A stretch of 64,000 nt of DNA from Fodinibacter sp963834965. GTDB lineage: Bacteria > Actinomycetota > Actinomycetes > Actinomycetales > Dermatophilaceae. The position numbers and the translations under genes were made by a program. The notes beneath the pieces were generated by a model. The model saw only the letters and a list, made by a program, of their open reading frames with translations, did not search any database and had not been told where the DNA came from. The stretch lies in the NCBI GenBank assembly GCA_963834965.1, contig CAWIEI010000023.1, positions 62,001 to 126,000 on the forward strand, in the 5' to 3' direction. This document shows, piece by piece, positions 33,615 to 42,394 of this stretch. Each line of letters starts with the position of its first letter. Position 1 is the stretch's first letter.

Positions 33615-34312
33615 GCGGTCAATCCTCGCAGGTAGGGGTTGGTGGCCCGCTCGCGGCGCATCGTGGTCGCGGCGCCGTGGCCGGTGAGCACGAGGGTGGA
33701 GTCGGGCAGCGGCAGCACCACGTCGCGCAGCGAGCGCTGCATGGCGTCGTTGTCGCCACCGGGCAGGTCGGTGCGACCGATCGAGCCGGCGAACAGCACG
33801 TCGCCGCTGATCATCGTGCGGTCCAGGCCCTCCTGCGGTGGCAGCCCGTCGGGCACCGCGTCGAGGCCGAACATCACCGACCCCTCGGTGTGGCCCGGGG
33901 CGTGCAGCACCTCGAGGTCGAGACCGGCCACGGCGAGCCGCTGGCGGTCGGTGACCTCGACGACGCGCTCGGGCTCGCGCCAGGTGGCGCGCTGCCCGAA
34001 CTGCTGCTCCAGCATCTCGAGCAGGCCCGGCATCACGTTGCTCAGCGGGTCGTGCAGGCGGTAGCGGTCGTCGGTGTGGATGTAGGCCGCGGTGTCACCG
34101 CCGCAGACCGGCGTCACGGAGTAGACGTGGTCGATGTGGCCATGGGTGAGCAAGACGGCGGCGGGCTTGAGCCGGTGCTCGGCGAGCACGTCGCGCAGCG
34201 TCTGCTCGACCCCGATGCCGGGGTCGACGACGACGCACTCCTCCCCCGGGCCGGGCGCGAGGACGTAGCAGTTGGTACCGAAGGCGGCGGCGGGGAAGGC
34301 GACGGCGAGCAC
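33611..34312 (-). CDS. MBL-fold metallo-hydrolase (glyoxalase II-like)
   Basis: The 233-aa protein has the metallo-beta-lactamase zinc motif LLTHGHIDHVYSVTPV, later HAPGHTEGSVMF, SGDVLFAGSIGRTDLPGGD and LTGHGAATTMRRER. It resembles hydroxyacylglutathione-hydrolase-like proteins such as Rv2581c; with no glutathione in actinobacteria the thioester substrate is probably different. GTG at 34312 is the likely start (MLAVAFPAAAFGTNCYVLAP). It is divergent from the cyclophilin gene by 73 nt. Confidence 0.85.
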   Translation of the reverse strand: MLAVAFPAAAFGTNCYVLAPGPGEECVVVDPGIGVEQTLRDVLAEHRLKPAAVLLTHGHIDHVYSVTPVCGGDTAAYIHTDDRYRLHDPLSNVMPGLLEMLEQQFGQRATWREPERVVEVTDRQRLAVAGLDLEVLHAPGHTEGSVMFGLDAVPDGLPPQEGLDRTMISGDVLFAGSIGRTDLPGGDNDAMQRSLRDVVLPLPDSTLVLTGHGAATTMRRERATNPYLRGLTA

Positions 34313-34385
34313 GGGTGGAGCGTAGCCGCAGGCCGCCTGCCTAGACTGGGCCGCCGTTGCCGCTGTGATGGAGGGACTGACCGAA

Positions 34386-35192
34386 GTGACCAAGGAGCAG
34401 GAACGCGCCCGGGCGCGCCGGCGCTACGAGCGCCAGCAGGCCAACCTTGCCCAGCGCGACTCGGATCATGCACGCCGGATGCGGCTCACCGCGATCATCC
34501 TCACCGTCGCGCTCGTGGTCGCCGTGGCCGCCGTGCTCGGTGGCGTCTTCGGCTCCTCCAGCTCGGACGAGGCGGCCCCGGCCGCGACCACCGGCACGAC
34601 CCTCGCCGCCGGCTGCGAGCAGCCGCCGAAGGCCCTGGGCACTGCCGCCCAGCTCCCCCTGCCCGACGCCGCCACCGCCGCCGGCAAGACCTACGTGGCC
34701 ACGGTGACCACGAACTGCGGTGACATCGAGTTCACCCTCGACGGCACCAAGGCGCCGCAGGCCGTGGCGGCGTTCAACGAGCTGGCCAGGCAGAACTACT
34801 ACCTCAACTCCCCCTGCCACCGGCTGACCTCCGGCGGGCTGAAGGTGCTGCAGTGCGGTGACCCGACGGGCACCGGGTCGGGAAACCCCGGCTTCGGCTA
34901 CGCCGTCGAGAACGCCCCGAAGGACGGCGTCTACACGCGGGGCACCCTGGCGATGGCCCGCACCCAGGACCCGAAGAAGGGCACCGGCGGCCAGTTCTTC
35001 ATCGTCTACGGCGACTCCACCCTGCCGGACCCCAATGGGTACACCGTGTTCGGCACGGTCACCTCCGGGTTGGATATTGTCGACAAGATCGCTGCCGCCG
35101 GGGTCGCCCCCGGTGGTGGCAGCGCGACCGACGGGACCCCCGCCGCACCGATCAGCATCCTGCGGGTTGCTGTCACCGAGAAGAAGGCCTGA
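34386..35192 (+). CDS. ppiB: Membrane-anchored cyclophilin-type peptidyl-prolyl isomerase
   Basis: The 268-aa protein has a basic cytoplasmic N-terminus (KEQERARARRRYERQQANLA), one transmembrane helix (LTAIILTVALVVAVAAVLGG), a Ser/Ala/Thr linker (about 60-95) and a cyclophilin domain (about 100-265) with CHRLTSGGLKVLQCGDPTGTG, GTLAMARTQDP, GTGGQFFIVYGDS and GYTVFGTV. It should catalyse proline isomerisation outside the membrane. GTG at 34386 is chosen because GGAGGGA lies 9 nt upstream. It corresponds to Rv2582 between the MBL hydrolase and relA. Confidence 0.9.
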   Translation: MTKEQERARARRRYERQQANLAQRDSDHARRMRLTAIILTVALVVAVAAVLGGVFGSSSSDEAAPAATTGTTLAAGCEQPPKALGTAAQLPLPDAATAAGKTYVATVTTNCGDIEFTLDGTKAPQAVAAFNELARQNYYLNSPCHRLTSGGLKVLQCGDPTGTGSGNPGFGYAVENAPKDGVYTRGTLAMARTQDPKKGTGGQFFIVYGDSTLPDPNGYTVFGTVTSGLDIVDKIAAAGVAPGGGSATDGTPAAPISILRVAVTEKKA

Positions 35193-35194
35193 CC

Positions 35195-36556
35195 GTGTCC
35201 GACGACCAGCCAACGCCCACCCCGCTCCCGAGCATCCCCTCGCCGGCCTCCCTCGCCCGGATGCACCCGCGCCCGGTGGCGGCGCCGCCCGCGGTGGCGC
35301 GCTCGGAGTCGGCGCGGTTCGGCCGGGTCGACGACGAGGGCCACGTCTTCGTCACCGTCGGTGACGAGGAGCGTGAGGTCGGCTCCTATCCCGGGGCTAC
35401 GCCGGACGAGGCGCTGCAGTACTTCGCCCGCAAGTACGACGAGCTCGCTGCTTCGGCCGAGCTGCTCGAGGCCCGCCTGGCGAACCCCGACGTGTCGGCC
35501 AAGGAGGTCGCCGACGGCCTGAGCACCTTGCGCGAGCACGTCGAGAGCACCGGCGTGGTCGGTGACATCCCGGCCCTGCAGGCTGCCGTCGAGCGGGTCG
35601 CGGCCGGGCTCGAGGCCAAGCGGGCCCGGGAGGCCGAGCAGCGAGCCGCCGCCCGGGCCGAGGCCACCGCCCAGCGCGAGGCCATCGTGGCCGAGGCGGA
35701 GCAGATCGCCGGCCAGCCGGCCGCCTCCACCCAGTGGAAGACCAGCGGCGAGCGGATGCGCGCGCTGCTCGACGCGTGGAAGCAGCACCAGCGCACCGGC
35801 GCCAAGCTCGACAAGGCCACCGAGTCGGCGCTGTGGCAGCGCTTCAGCCACGCCCGCAACTCCTTCGACAAGGCCCGGCGCGCCTGGTTCGCCGAGCTCG
35901 AGACCAGCCGGGGCGAGGCCCGGGCGACCAAGGAGGCCCTGGTCGCCGAGGCCGAGCAGCTCGCGACCAGCACCGACTGGACCCCCACAGCGCGGGCCTT
36001 CAAGCAGCTGATGGACCGCTGGCGTGCCGCCGGCCGGGCCTCGCGCGCCGAGGACGACGCCCTGTGGGAGCGCTTCCGCACCGCCCAGGACGCCTTCTTC
36101 GCGGCCAAGGACGAGATCTCGGCCGCCGAGGAAGCGGAGTTCCGCACCAACCTGGCGGTCAAGGAAGAGCTGCTGACCGAGGCCGAAACCCTGCTTCCGG
36201 TCACCGACGTCGAGGCTGCGAAGGTGGTCCTGCGCGGGATTCAGGACCGGTGGGAGAAGGCCGGCAAGGTGCCCCGGGCCGACCTCGAGCGGGTCGAGAA
36301 GCAGATGCGCCGGGTCGAGACCGCCGTGCGCGAGGCCGACGAGCAGCGCTGGAAGAGGACCAACCCCGAGGTGGCGGCCCGCGCCCGTTCCCTCGTCGAC
36401 CAGCTCGAGGCGTCCGTCGCCTCGATCGAGGCCGATGTCGCCAAGGCCGAGGCCAAGGGCGACGACAAGGCAGCCGACGCCGCCCGCGCCCGCCTGACCG
36501 CCCAGCAGGAGTGGCTGGCGCAGGCCCGCGCCGGGCTCGACGAGTTCGGCGGCTGA
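35195..36556 (+). CDS. DUF349 domain protein
   Basis: The 453-aa protein has DUF349 repeats, long charged helical units with conserved WKxxG-like blocks: TQWKTSGERMRALLDAWKQH, ESALWQRFSHARNSFDKARR, ARAFKQLMDRWRAAGRASRA, DDALWERFRTAQDAFFAAKD and VLRGIQDRWEKAGKVPRADL. It is strongly coiled-coil. The family is widespread in actinobacteria; its role is not firmly known, though RNA- or ribosome-related roles have been proposed for DUF349 proteins in other bacteria. The GTG starts 2 nt after the cyclophilin stop, so the two genes are co-transcribed. Confidence 0.88.
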   Translation: MSDDQPTPTPLPSIPSPASLARMHPRPVAAPPAVARSESARFGRVDDEGHVFVTVGDEEREVGSYPGATPDEALQYFARKYDELAASAELLEARLANPDVSAKEVADGLSTLREHVESTGVVGDIPALQAAVERVAAGLEAKRAREAEQRAAARAEATAQREAIVAEAEQIAGQPAASTQWKTSGERMRALLDAWKQHQRTGAKLDKATESALWQRFSHARNSFDKARRAWFAELETSRGEARATKEALVAEAEQLATSTDWTPTARAFKQLMDRWRAAGRASRAEDDALWERFRTAQDAFFAAKDEISAAEEAEFRTNLAVKEELLTEAETLLPVTDVEAAKVVLRGIQDRWEKAGKVPRADLERVEKQMRRVETAVREADEQRWKRTNPEVAARARSLVDQLEASVASIEADVAKAEAKGDDKAADAARARLTAQQEWLAQARAGLDEFGG

Positions 36557-36650
36557 GCCCGCCACACCACCCACCACTGCACCACTCGCACGACCCGCGC
36601 GTCCGGCGGCACGCTCCGGACGCCCCCGCACGAGGAGGACGAGCGCGCCC

Positions 36651-38270
36651 ATGGGACGCCACGGATCCGGAGCCGAAGTACGACGACCCAAGGGGCTGGG
36701 CGCGACAGCCCTGGTCACGATGCTGGTACTGGTCGGCCTGCTCGGCTGGGGCGGCTGGGTCGTCGCGTCCGACCGCGGGTCGTTCCTCCCGTGGGCCGGC
36801 ACCTGGTGCGCCGACCGCCCGACCGTCACGGTGACCACGACCCCGGCCATGGAGCCGGTGCTGCGGGAGGTGGCCCAGGGCGCCACGGGAGCTTGCGCGA
36901 CCTTCCGGGTCACCGCCGAGGCCCCGGAGGCCACCGCGCAGCGGTTCGAGTCGGGCGGCACGGCCGCGCCCGACCTCTGGGTGCCCGACTCGGCGCTGCT
37001 CGCCAAGCAGGTGGCGACGGCATCCGGGGGCCGGCTGAGCGTGGGGGCCACCGTCGCCAGCACACCGGTGCTGCTGGCCGTGCCGGAGGGCCAGCAGGCG
37101 CCCGACCCGGTCGTCTGGGGCTCGACCCTCGTCGCCCGCAACACCCGCCTGCCCGACCCGACCACGTCCACGGTCGGTCGGGTCACCCTGATGGCGGGGC
37201 TGGCCGAGCTCGACGCGCTGCCCGCCGACCAGCGCTCGGCGGCCCTGGCCGGCATCGGGGGCATGCTCAGCAGGGTCGTACCGGAGGAGACCCTGTTCGA
37301 GGCTCATGTGCGGGGCGGCGATGCGGCGATCTTCCCCACCACGGAGCAACAGGTGAAGCTCGCCGCCGTCACGGGGTTGGTGGTCAAGAGCGCCACCTCG
37401 ACGACCCCGACGCTCGAGTACCCCCTCGTGACAACCTCTTACGCCCGACCTGAGGCAGCTGAGGCCTTGGCCAAGGCCTTGACCGGGGATGCCGGGCAGG
37501 CTGCCCTGCGCGACGCCGGCTTCCGCACACCGGCCGACCCGACGCCCACCATCGCGGGCGGGCCGGCCGCTGACGCCGTCGGTGCCGCGGTCACGCCGGA
37601 GCAGGCGAAGGCCGCCGAGCAGATGTGGGCGGCCATCGCCACGCCCACCCGGTTGCTGACCGTCATCGACACCTCCGGCTCGATGGACCAGCCGGCCTCC
37701 GCGGGCGAGGGCTCGCGCATCGAGGTCGCGAGCCGGGCCGCCACGGGGGCCATCCAGCTGCTCGCAGACCACAACTCGGTGGGGCTGTGGACCTTCTCGA
37801 CGCGCCAGCAGGGTGATCGGGACTGGACCCAGGTGCAGCCGGTCGCAGAGCTCGGCACCGATGACCAGCGCGCCAAGCTGGCGTTCTCGCTCGGCACGCT
37901 GGGCACCACGTTGGGTGGCGACACAGGGCTCTACGACACGGTCGCCGCCGCCTACGAGGCCGCGGTGAAGGACTACGACCCCAAGGCCAACAACCTGATC
38001 GCCCTGTTCACCGACGGCGTCAACGACGACCCGGCCGGTGGCCTCGACCTTGCGGGGCTGCGCAAGCGGCTGGCCGACCTCGGCTCACCCGACCGCCCGG
38101 TCACCGTGCTGCTGGTCGGCATGGGCGGGGTCGACGAGAAGGCGCTGCGACCGATCGCGACAGCGGTGCCGACCGACGGTGGCGGCGCGGGCGCGGTGTT
38201 CGCGATCGAGAAGCCCGACGACATCGCCGACGTCTACGTGACGATGCTGCTGCGCAGGCTGCCCTCCTAG
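36651..38270 (+). CDS. Membrane-anchored substrate-binding plus VWA domain protein
   Basis: The 539-aa protein has one transmembrane helix (about 18-40, LGATALVTMLVLVGLLGWGG), a type 2 solute-binding-like domain (about 55-310) with FESGGTAAPDLWVPDSALLA, and a C-terminal VWA domain (about 330-535). The metal-ion-dependent adhesion site is complete: Asp340 in VIDTSGSMDQ, a Thr in the LGTTLGGDTGLYDT loop, and LFTDGVNDD. The combination suggests an extracytoplasmic protein that binds a ligand or partner in a metal-dependent way; the ligand is unknown. Its TAG overlaps the relA TAG on the other strand in the palindrome CTAG. Confidence 0.85.
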   Translation: MGRHGSGAEVRRPKGLGATALVTMLVLVGLLGWGGWVVASDRGSFLPWAGTWCADRPTVTVTTTPAMEPVLREVAQGATGACATFRVTAEAPEATAQRFESGGTAAPDLWVPDSALLAKQVATASGGRLSVGATVASTPVLLAVPEGQQAPDPVVWGSTLVARNTRLPDPTTSTVGRVTLMAGLAELDALPADQRSAALAGIGGMLSRVVPEETLFEAHVRGGDAAIFPTTEQQVKLAAVTGLVVKSATSTTPTLEYPLVTTSYARPEAAEALAKALTGDAGQAALRDAGFRTPADPTPTIAGGPAADAVGAAVTPEQAKAAEQMWAAIATPTRLLTVIDTSGSMDQPASAGEGSRIEVASRAATGAIQLLADHNSVGLWTFSTRQQGDRDWTQVQPVAELGTDDQRAKLAFSLGTLGTTLGGDTGLYDTVAAAYEAAVKDYDPKANNLIALFTDGVNDDPAGGLDLAGLRKRLADLGSPDRPVTVLLVGMGGVDEKALRPIATAVPTDGGGAGAVFAIEKPDDIADVYVTMLLRRLPS

Positions 38271-40630
38271 TCCTCGTTGCGCCGGCCCCCGGTGACCCGG
38301 TGGGCGTCGAAGACGCCGTCGACCTTCTGCACGGCCCGCACGACGTGGCCCAGGTGCGCCGGGTCACCCATCTCGAAGGTGAAGTGCAGCTTGGCCACCC
38401 GGTCGCGCGAGGTGGTGACCGCGGCCGACAGGATGTTGACCCCGTTGTCGGAGATGACCCGGGTGACGTCGGACAGCAGCCGCGAGCGGTCGAGGGCCTC
38501 GACCTGCAGCTGCACGAGGAAGACGCTGCCCGAGGTGGGTGCCCACTCGACCTCGATGATCTTGTCGGGCTGGGACAGAAGGGAATCGGCGTTGGTGCAG
38601 TCCTTGCGGTGCACGGAGACGCCGTTGCCCCGCGTGACGAAGCCGAGGATGTCGTCGCCGGGCACCGGGGTGCAGCAGCGGGCCAGCTTGACCCAGACCT
38701 CGGACATGCCCTTGACGACCACGCCCGGGTCGCCGTGGCGCCGGTGGTTGGGCCGCACGGTGACCGGGGTGGCGGCCTCGGCGATGTCCTCGCTGGCGCC
38801 CTCCTCGCCACCGACCGAGGCCACGAGGCGCGAGACGACGTGCTGGGCCGAGACGTTGCCCTCGCCGATGGCCGCGTAGAGCCCCTCGATGCCGGCCAGC
38901 CGCAGCTCCTCGGCGACCCCGGTGAGCGACTCGACGGAGGTGAGCCGCTGCAGCGGCAGGCCCTGCTTGCGCATGGCCTTGGCGAGGGAGTCCTTGCCCT
39001 CGTCGATCATCTCCTCGCGGCGTTCCTTGGTGAACCAGTGCTTGATCTTGTTGCGGGCCCGCGCCGAGCGCACGAAGCTCAGCCAGTCGCGCGAGGGACC
39101 GGCGGAGTCGGCCTTGGAGGTGAGGACCTCGACAACGTCGCCGTTGTCGAGCCGGCTCTCGAGCGGCACCAGGCGACCGTTGACGCGGGCGCCGATGCAG
39201 TGGTGCCCGACCTCGGTGTGCACGGCGTAGGCGAAGTCGACCGGGGTCGACCCGGCGGGCAGGCCGACGAGCTGGCCCTTGGGCGTGAAGACGTAGACCT
39301 CGCTGGCGTTGATCTCGAAGCGCAGCGACTCCAGGAACTCGCCCGGGTCGGAGGTCTCCTTCTGCCAGTCGAGCAGCTGGCGCAGCCAGGCCATGTCGTT
39401 GGTGGCGTCGGCCTGGCCGTCGCGCACCTGCACGCCGCCCTGGTTGCCGGTGCCCTTGGCGCCCGGGTCCTCCTTGTACTTCCAGTGGGCGGCGACGCCG
39501 TACTCCGCGCGGCGGTGCATGGTGTGGGTGCGGATCTGGATCTCGACCGGCTTGCCGCCGGGGCCGATGACCGTCGTGTGCAGCGACTGGTACATGTTGA
39601 ACTTCGGCATCGCGATGTAGTCCTTGAACCGCCCCGGCACCGGGTTCCACCGCGCGTGCAGCGCCCCGAGCGCCGCGTAGCAGTCGCGCACCGTCTCGAC
39701 CAGCACGCGCACCGCGACGAGATCGTAGATCTGCTCGAAGTCGCGGCCCCCCACGATCATCTTCTGGTAGACGGAGTAGTAGTGCTTGGGCCGGCCGGTG
39801 ACCGTGGCCTTGATCTTGGCCGAGCGCAGGTCGGCGCTCACCTCGTCGCGCACCCCGGCGAGGTACTCCTCGCGGGCCGGGGCGCGCTCGGCCACCAGGC
39901 GCACGATCTCGTCGTACACCTTGGGGTACAGGGCCTGGAACGACAGGTCCTCGAGCTCCCACTTGATGGTGTTCATCCCCAGCCGGTGCGCCAGCGGGGC
40001 GTAGATCTCGAGGGTCTCCTTGGCCTTGCGCTGCGCGCTCTCCTGCGACACGTAGCGCCAGGTGCGGGCGTTGTGCAGGCGGTCGGCGAGCTTGATGACG
40101 AGCACCCGGATGTCGCGCGCCATGGCCACGACCATCTTGCGCACCGTCTCGGCCTGCGCGGCCTGGCCGTAGGTGACCTTGTCGAGCTTGGTGACCCCGT
40201 CGACGAGCATGGCGATCTCGTCGCCGAAGTCGCGGCGCAGCGCCTCGAGGCTGTACGAGGTGTCCTCGACCGTGTCGTGCAGCAGCGCGGCGGCGAGCGT
40301 CGTGGGCGTCATGCCCAGCTCGGCCAGGATGGTGGTGACCGCCAGCGGATGAGTGATGTAGTCGTCGCCAGAACGGCGCTTCTGGCCCTCGTGGGCCCGC
40401 TCGGCCACGGCGTACGCGCGCTCGATGAGGGCGAGGTCGGCCTTGGGGTGGGTGCTGCGCACCACCTGCAGCAGCGGCTCGAGCACGGGATTCTCGGGCA
40501 CCTTGTTTCGCCCGACCAGGGCCAGGGCGGCACGGGCCCGGGCGCGCGAGGACAGCCCGGGGGGCGGGGTGGTCCCCGGCACGGCCGTCGTGGTGTCCTC
40601 CGCCATGCCCGGAGTGTAGTCGCCGGTCAT
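38267..40630 (-). CDS. relA: (p)ppGpp synthetase/hydrolase, RelA/SpoT (RSH)
   Basis: The 787-aa bifunctional RSH protein makes and degrades (p)ppGpp. Domains are in order: HD hydrolase (about 75-200, TLAAALLHDTVEDTSYSLEA and the HD pair intact), synthetase (about 245-375, with GRPKHYYSVYQKMI and FKDYIAMPKFNMYQSLH), TGS (about 415-475, VYVFTPKGQLVGLPAGSTPV), helical and zinc-finger-like regions, and a C-terminal ACT domain (about 710-785). The ATG at 40630 overlaps the apt TGA; an ATG at 40606 is a possible shorter start. It follows apt as in Rv2583c-Rv2584c. Confidence 0.95.
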   Translation of the reverse strand: MTGDYTPGMAEDTTTAVPGTTPPPGLSSRARARAALALVGRNKVPENPVLEPLLQVVRSTHPKADLALIERAYAVAERAHEGQKRRSGDDYITHPLAVTTILAELGMTPTTLAAALLHDTVEDTSYSLEALRRDFGDEIAMLVDGVTKLDKVTYGQAAQAETVRKMVVAMARDIRVLVIKLADRLHNARTWRYVSQESAQRKAKETLEIYAPLAHRLGMNTIKWELEDLSFQALYPKVYDEIVRLVAERAPAREEYLAGVRDEVSADLRSAKIKATVTGRPKHYYSVYQKMIVGGRDFEQIYDLVAVRVLVETVRDCYAALGALHARWNPVPGRFKDYIAMPKFNMYQSLHTTVIGPGGKPVEIQIRTHTMHRRAEYGVAAHWKYKEDPGAKGTGNQGGVQVRDGQADATNDMAWLRQLLDWQKETSDPGEFLESLRFEINASEVYVFTPKGQLVGLPAGSTPVDFAYAVHTEVGHHCIGARVNGRLVPLESRLDNGDVVEVLTSKADSAGPSRDWLSFVRSARARNKIKHWFTKERREEMIDEGKDSLAKAMRKQGLPLQRLTSVESLTGVAEELRLAGIEGLYAAIGEGNVSAQHVVSRLVASVGGEEGASEDIAEAATPVTVRPNHRRHGDPGVVVKGMSEVWVKLARCCTPVPGDDILGFVTRGNGVSVHRKDCTNADSLLSQPDKIIEVEWAPTSGSVFLVQLQVEALDRSRLLSDVTRVISDNGVNILSAAVTTSRDRVAKLHFTFEMGDPAHLGHVVRAVQKVDGVFDAHRVTGGRRNED

Positions 40631-41205
40631 GGGACGACGAGGAGTGCTCCCACCGGGCGCGACCCCAGTCGGGCCCGGCCGCCGAGCACGGCGAGCTCGA
40701 CGATGCACTCGAAGGCCACCACCTCGGCGCCCGTGCGCTCGAGCAGGTCCCAGGCGGCTGAGGCCGTGCCGCCAGTGGCCAGCACGTCGTCGACGAGCAG
40801 CACCCGCTCTCCCCCGACGAACGCGTCGGCGTGCACCTCGATCTCGGCGGAGCCGTACTCGAGGTCGTAGGAGATCGAGACGGTCTCGCCCGGCAGCTTG
40901 CCGGCCTTGCGCACCGGCACGAAGCCCACGCCGAGCGCGTGCGCCAGGGCCGCACCGACGACGAAGCCGCGGGCCTCCACCCCGGCGACGAGGTCGACCG
41001 CGCCGTGGTGCCGGGCCCGCATCGCCTCGACGACGGTGGCGAAGGCGCGTGGGTCGGCGAGCAGCGGGGTGATGTCCTTGAAGACGACCCCCGGCTGCGG
41101 GAAGTCGGGGACGTCGCGCAGGGCGGCGCCGACGACGGCGGCGACGGACCCGGCATCCATGGGCTCGGACTCGAGGCCGTCGACGCCGCCGGGGGCGGTC
41201 GTCAT
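40627..41205 (-). CDS. apt: Adenine phosphoribosyltransferase
   Basis: The 192-aa enzyme makes AMP from adenine and PRPP. The PRPP loop VLLVDDVLATGGTASAAWDL is intact, and DFPQPGVVFKDITPLLADPR plus GVEARGFVVGAALA are typical of Apt. Length is slightly greater than the E. coli enzyme because of a short acidic N-terminus. It starts 4 nt after secF and overlaps relA, an arrangement conserved in actinobacteria. Confidence 0.95.
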   Translation of the reverse strand: MTTAPGGVDGLESEPMDAGSVAAVVGAALRDVPDFPQPGVVFKDITPLLADPRAFATVVEAMRARHHGAVDLVAGVEARGFVVGAALAHALGVGFVPVRKAGKLPGETVSISYDLEYGSAEIEVHADAFVGGERVLLVDDVLATGGTASAAWDLLERTGAEVVAFECIVELAVLGGRARLGSRPVGALLVVP

Positions 41206-41209
41206 CGGG

Positions 41210-42394
41210 TCAACGCTTGGACTTCGGCGTGCGCCGCGGCTGGTTGCGCGGGCCCGTCGTGGTCTGGGAGGCGTACTTGTGCACGGCCCGGCCGGTGAGG
41301 GTGGCGCCCTCGCCCTCGGCGGCCGCAGGAGCACCGCCGCCGACGGCCACCGGCTCGCCCGCCAGCCCACCCGCGGCGTGTGCCGCCTCGGCGGCCGCGA
41401 CGTCCTTGGCCTTGCGCGCCTGGTACCGCTCGGCCTTCTTCTCGAGCTCGACCACCGACGTGTCGCGCCGGCGCAGGGTGACCAGCAGCGGGGTGGCGAT
41501 GAAGATCGAGGAGTAGGCACCGATCAGGATGCCGACGAACAGCACCAGCGACAGGTCGAGCAGCACGCCCGGGCCCAGGAAGATGGCGCCGACGACGAGC
41601 ACGGCGGTGATCGGCAGCAGGCCGATGACGGTGGTGTTGATCGATCGGACCATCGTCTGGTTGACCGCCAGGTTGGCGGCCTGGGCGAAGGTCAGTCGCC
41701 CGTTGGCAAACGCCTCGTTGGTGTTCTCGCGCACCTTGTCGAAGACCACGACCGTGTCGTAGAGGCTGTAGCCGAGCACGGTGAGGAACCCGATCATCGT
41801 CGCGGGGGTGACCTCGAAGCCGGTCCACGCGTAGATGCCGACGGTGATGATCAGGTCGTGGGCCAGCGCGATGAGGCCGGCCGCGGCCATCTTCCAGTTG
41901 CGGAAGTAGACCGTCATCAGCAGGGACACCGCGAGCAGGAAGATCACGAGCGCGCGCAGCGCCTGCTGGCTGACCGAGGCGCCCCACGAGGGGCCGATGA
42001 ACGTGGCGCTGACCTCGGACTCGGGCACCCCGAACGCCTGGGCGAGGTCGGTGCGCACCTTCTGGCTGTCGGTGTCGGAGAGCTTCTCGGTCTGCACCCG
42101 CACGGTGTTGGTGCCGACGAGGGTGACGTTGACGCCGCGGTCTCCCTCGGCGACGCCGACCGCGTCGCGGGCGATCTTCTCGTAGTTGCTCGGCGCCGCA
42201 CTGGTCGCGACCCGGAACTCCGACCCGCCGCGGAACTCCAGCCCGAGGTTGAGGCCCTGGGTGACCATGCCCAGTACGGCGATGACGATCATCACGAGCG
42301 AGGCGAGGTAGAAGCGGCGGCGCTTGGGGACGACCGGGATCGATCGCTTGGCGGTGTACAGGTCGTTGCCAAAGGTGGCGAAGCTGAAGCTCAT
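41210..42394 (-). CDS. secF: Protein translocase subunit SecF
   Basis: The 394-aa protein has six transmembrane helices with the SecF signature: the first at FYLASLVMIVIAVLGMVTQG, the periplasmic domain (about 50-160), and GFLTVLGYSLYDTVVVFDKV followed by NEAFANGRLTFAQAANLAVN. With SecD it uses the proton gradient to help complete protein export. The C-terminal cytoplasmic tail (about 310-394) is long, Ala/Lys-rich and low in complexity. It overlaps secD by 4 nt. Confidence 0.96.
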   Translation of the reverse strand: MSFSFATFGNDLYTAKRSIPVVPKRRRFYLASLVMIVIAVLGMVTQGLNLGLEFRGGSEFRVATSAAPSNYEKIARDAVGVAEGDRGVNVTLVGTNTVRVQTEKLSDTDSQKVRTDLAQAFGVPESEVSATFIGPSWGASVSQQALRALVIFLLAVSLLMTVYFRNWKMAAAGLIALAHDLIITVGIYAWTGFEVTPATMIGFLTVLGYSLYDTVVVFDKVRENTNEAFANGRLTFAQAANLAVNQTMVRSINTTVIGLLPITAVLVVGAIFLGPGVLLDLSLVLFVGILIGAYSSIFIATPLLVTLRRRDTSVVELEKKAERYQARKAKDVAAAEAAHAAGGLAGEPVAVGGGAPAAAEGEGATLTGRAVHKYASQTTTGPRNQPRRTPKSKR

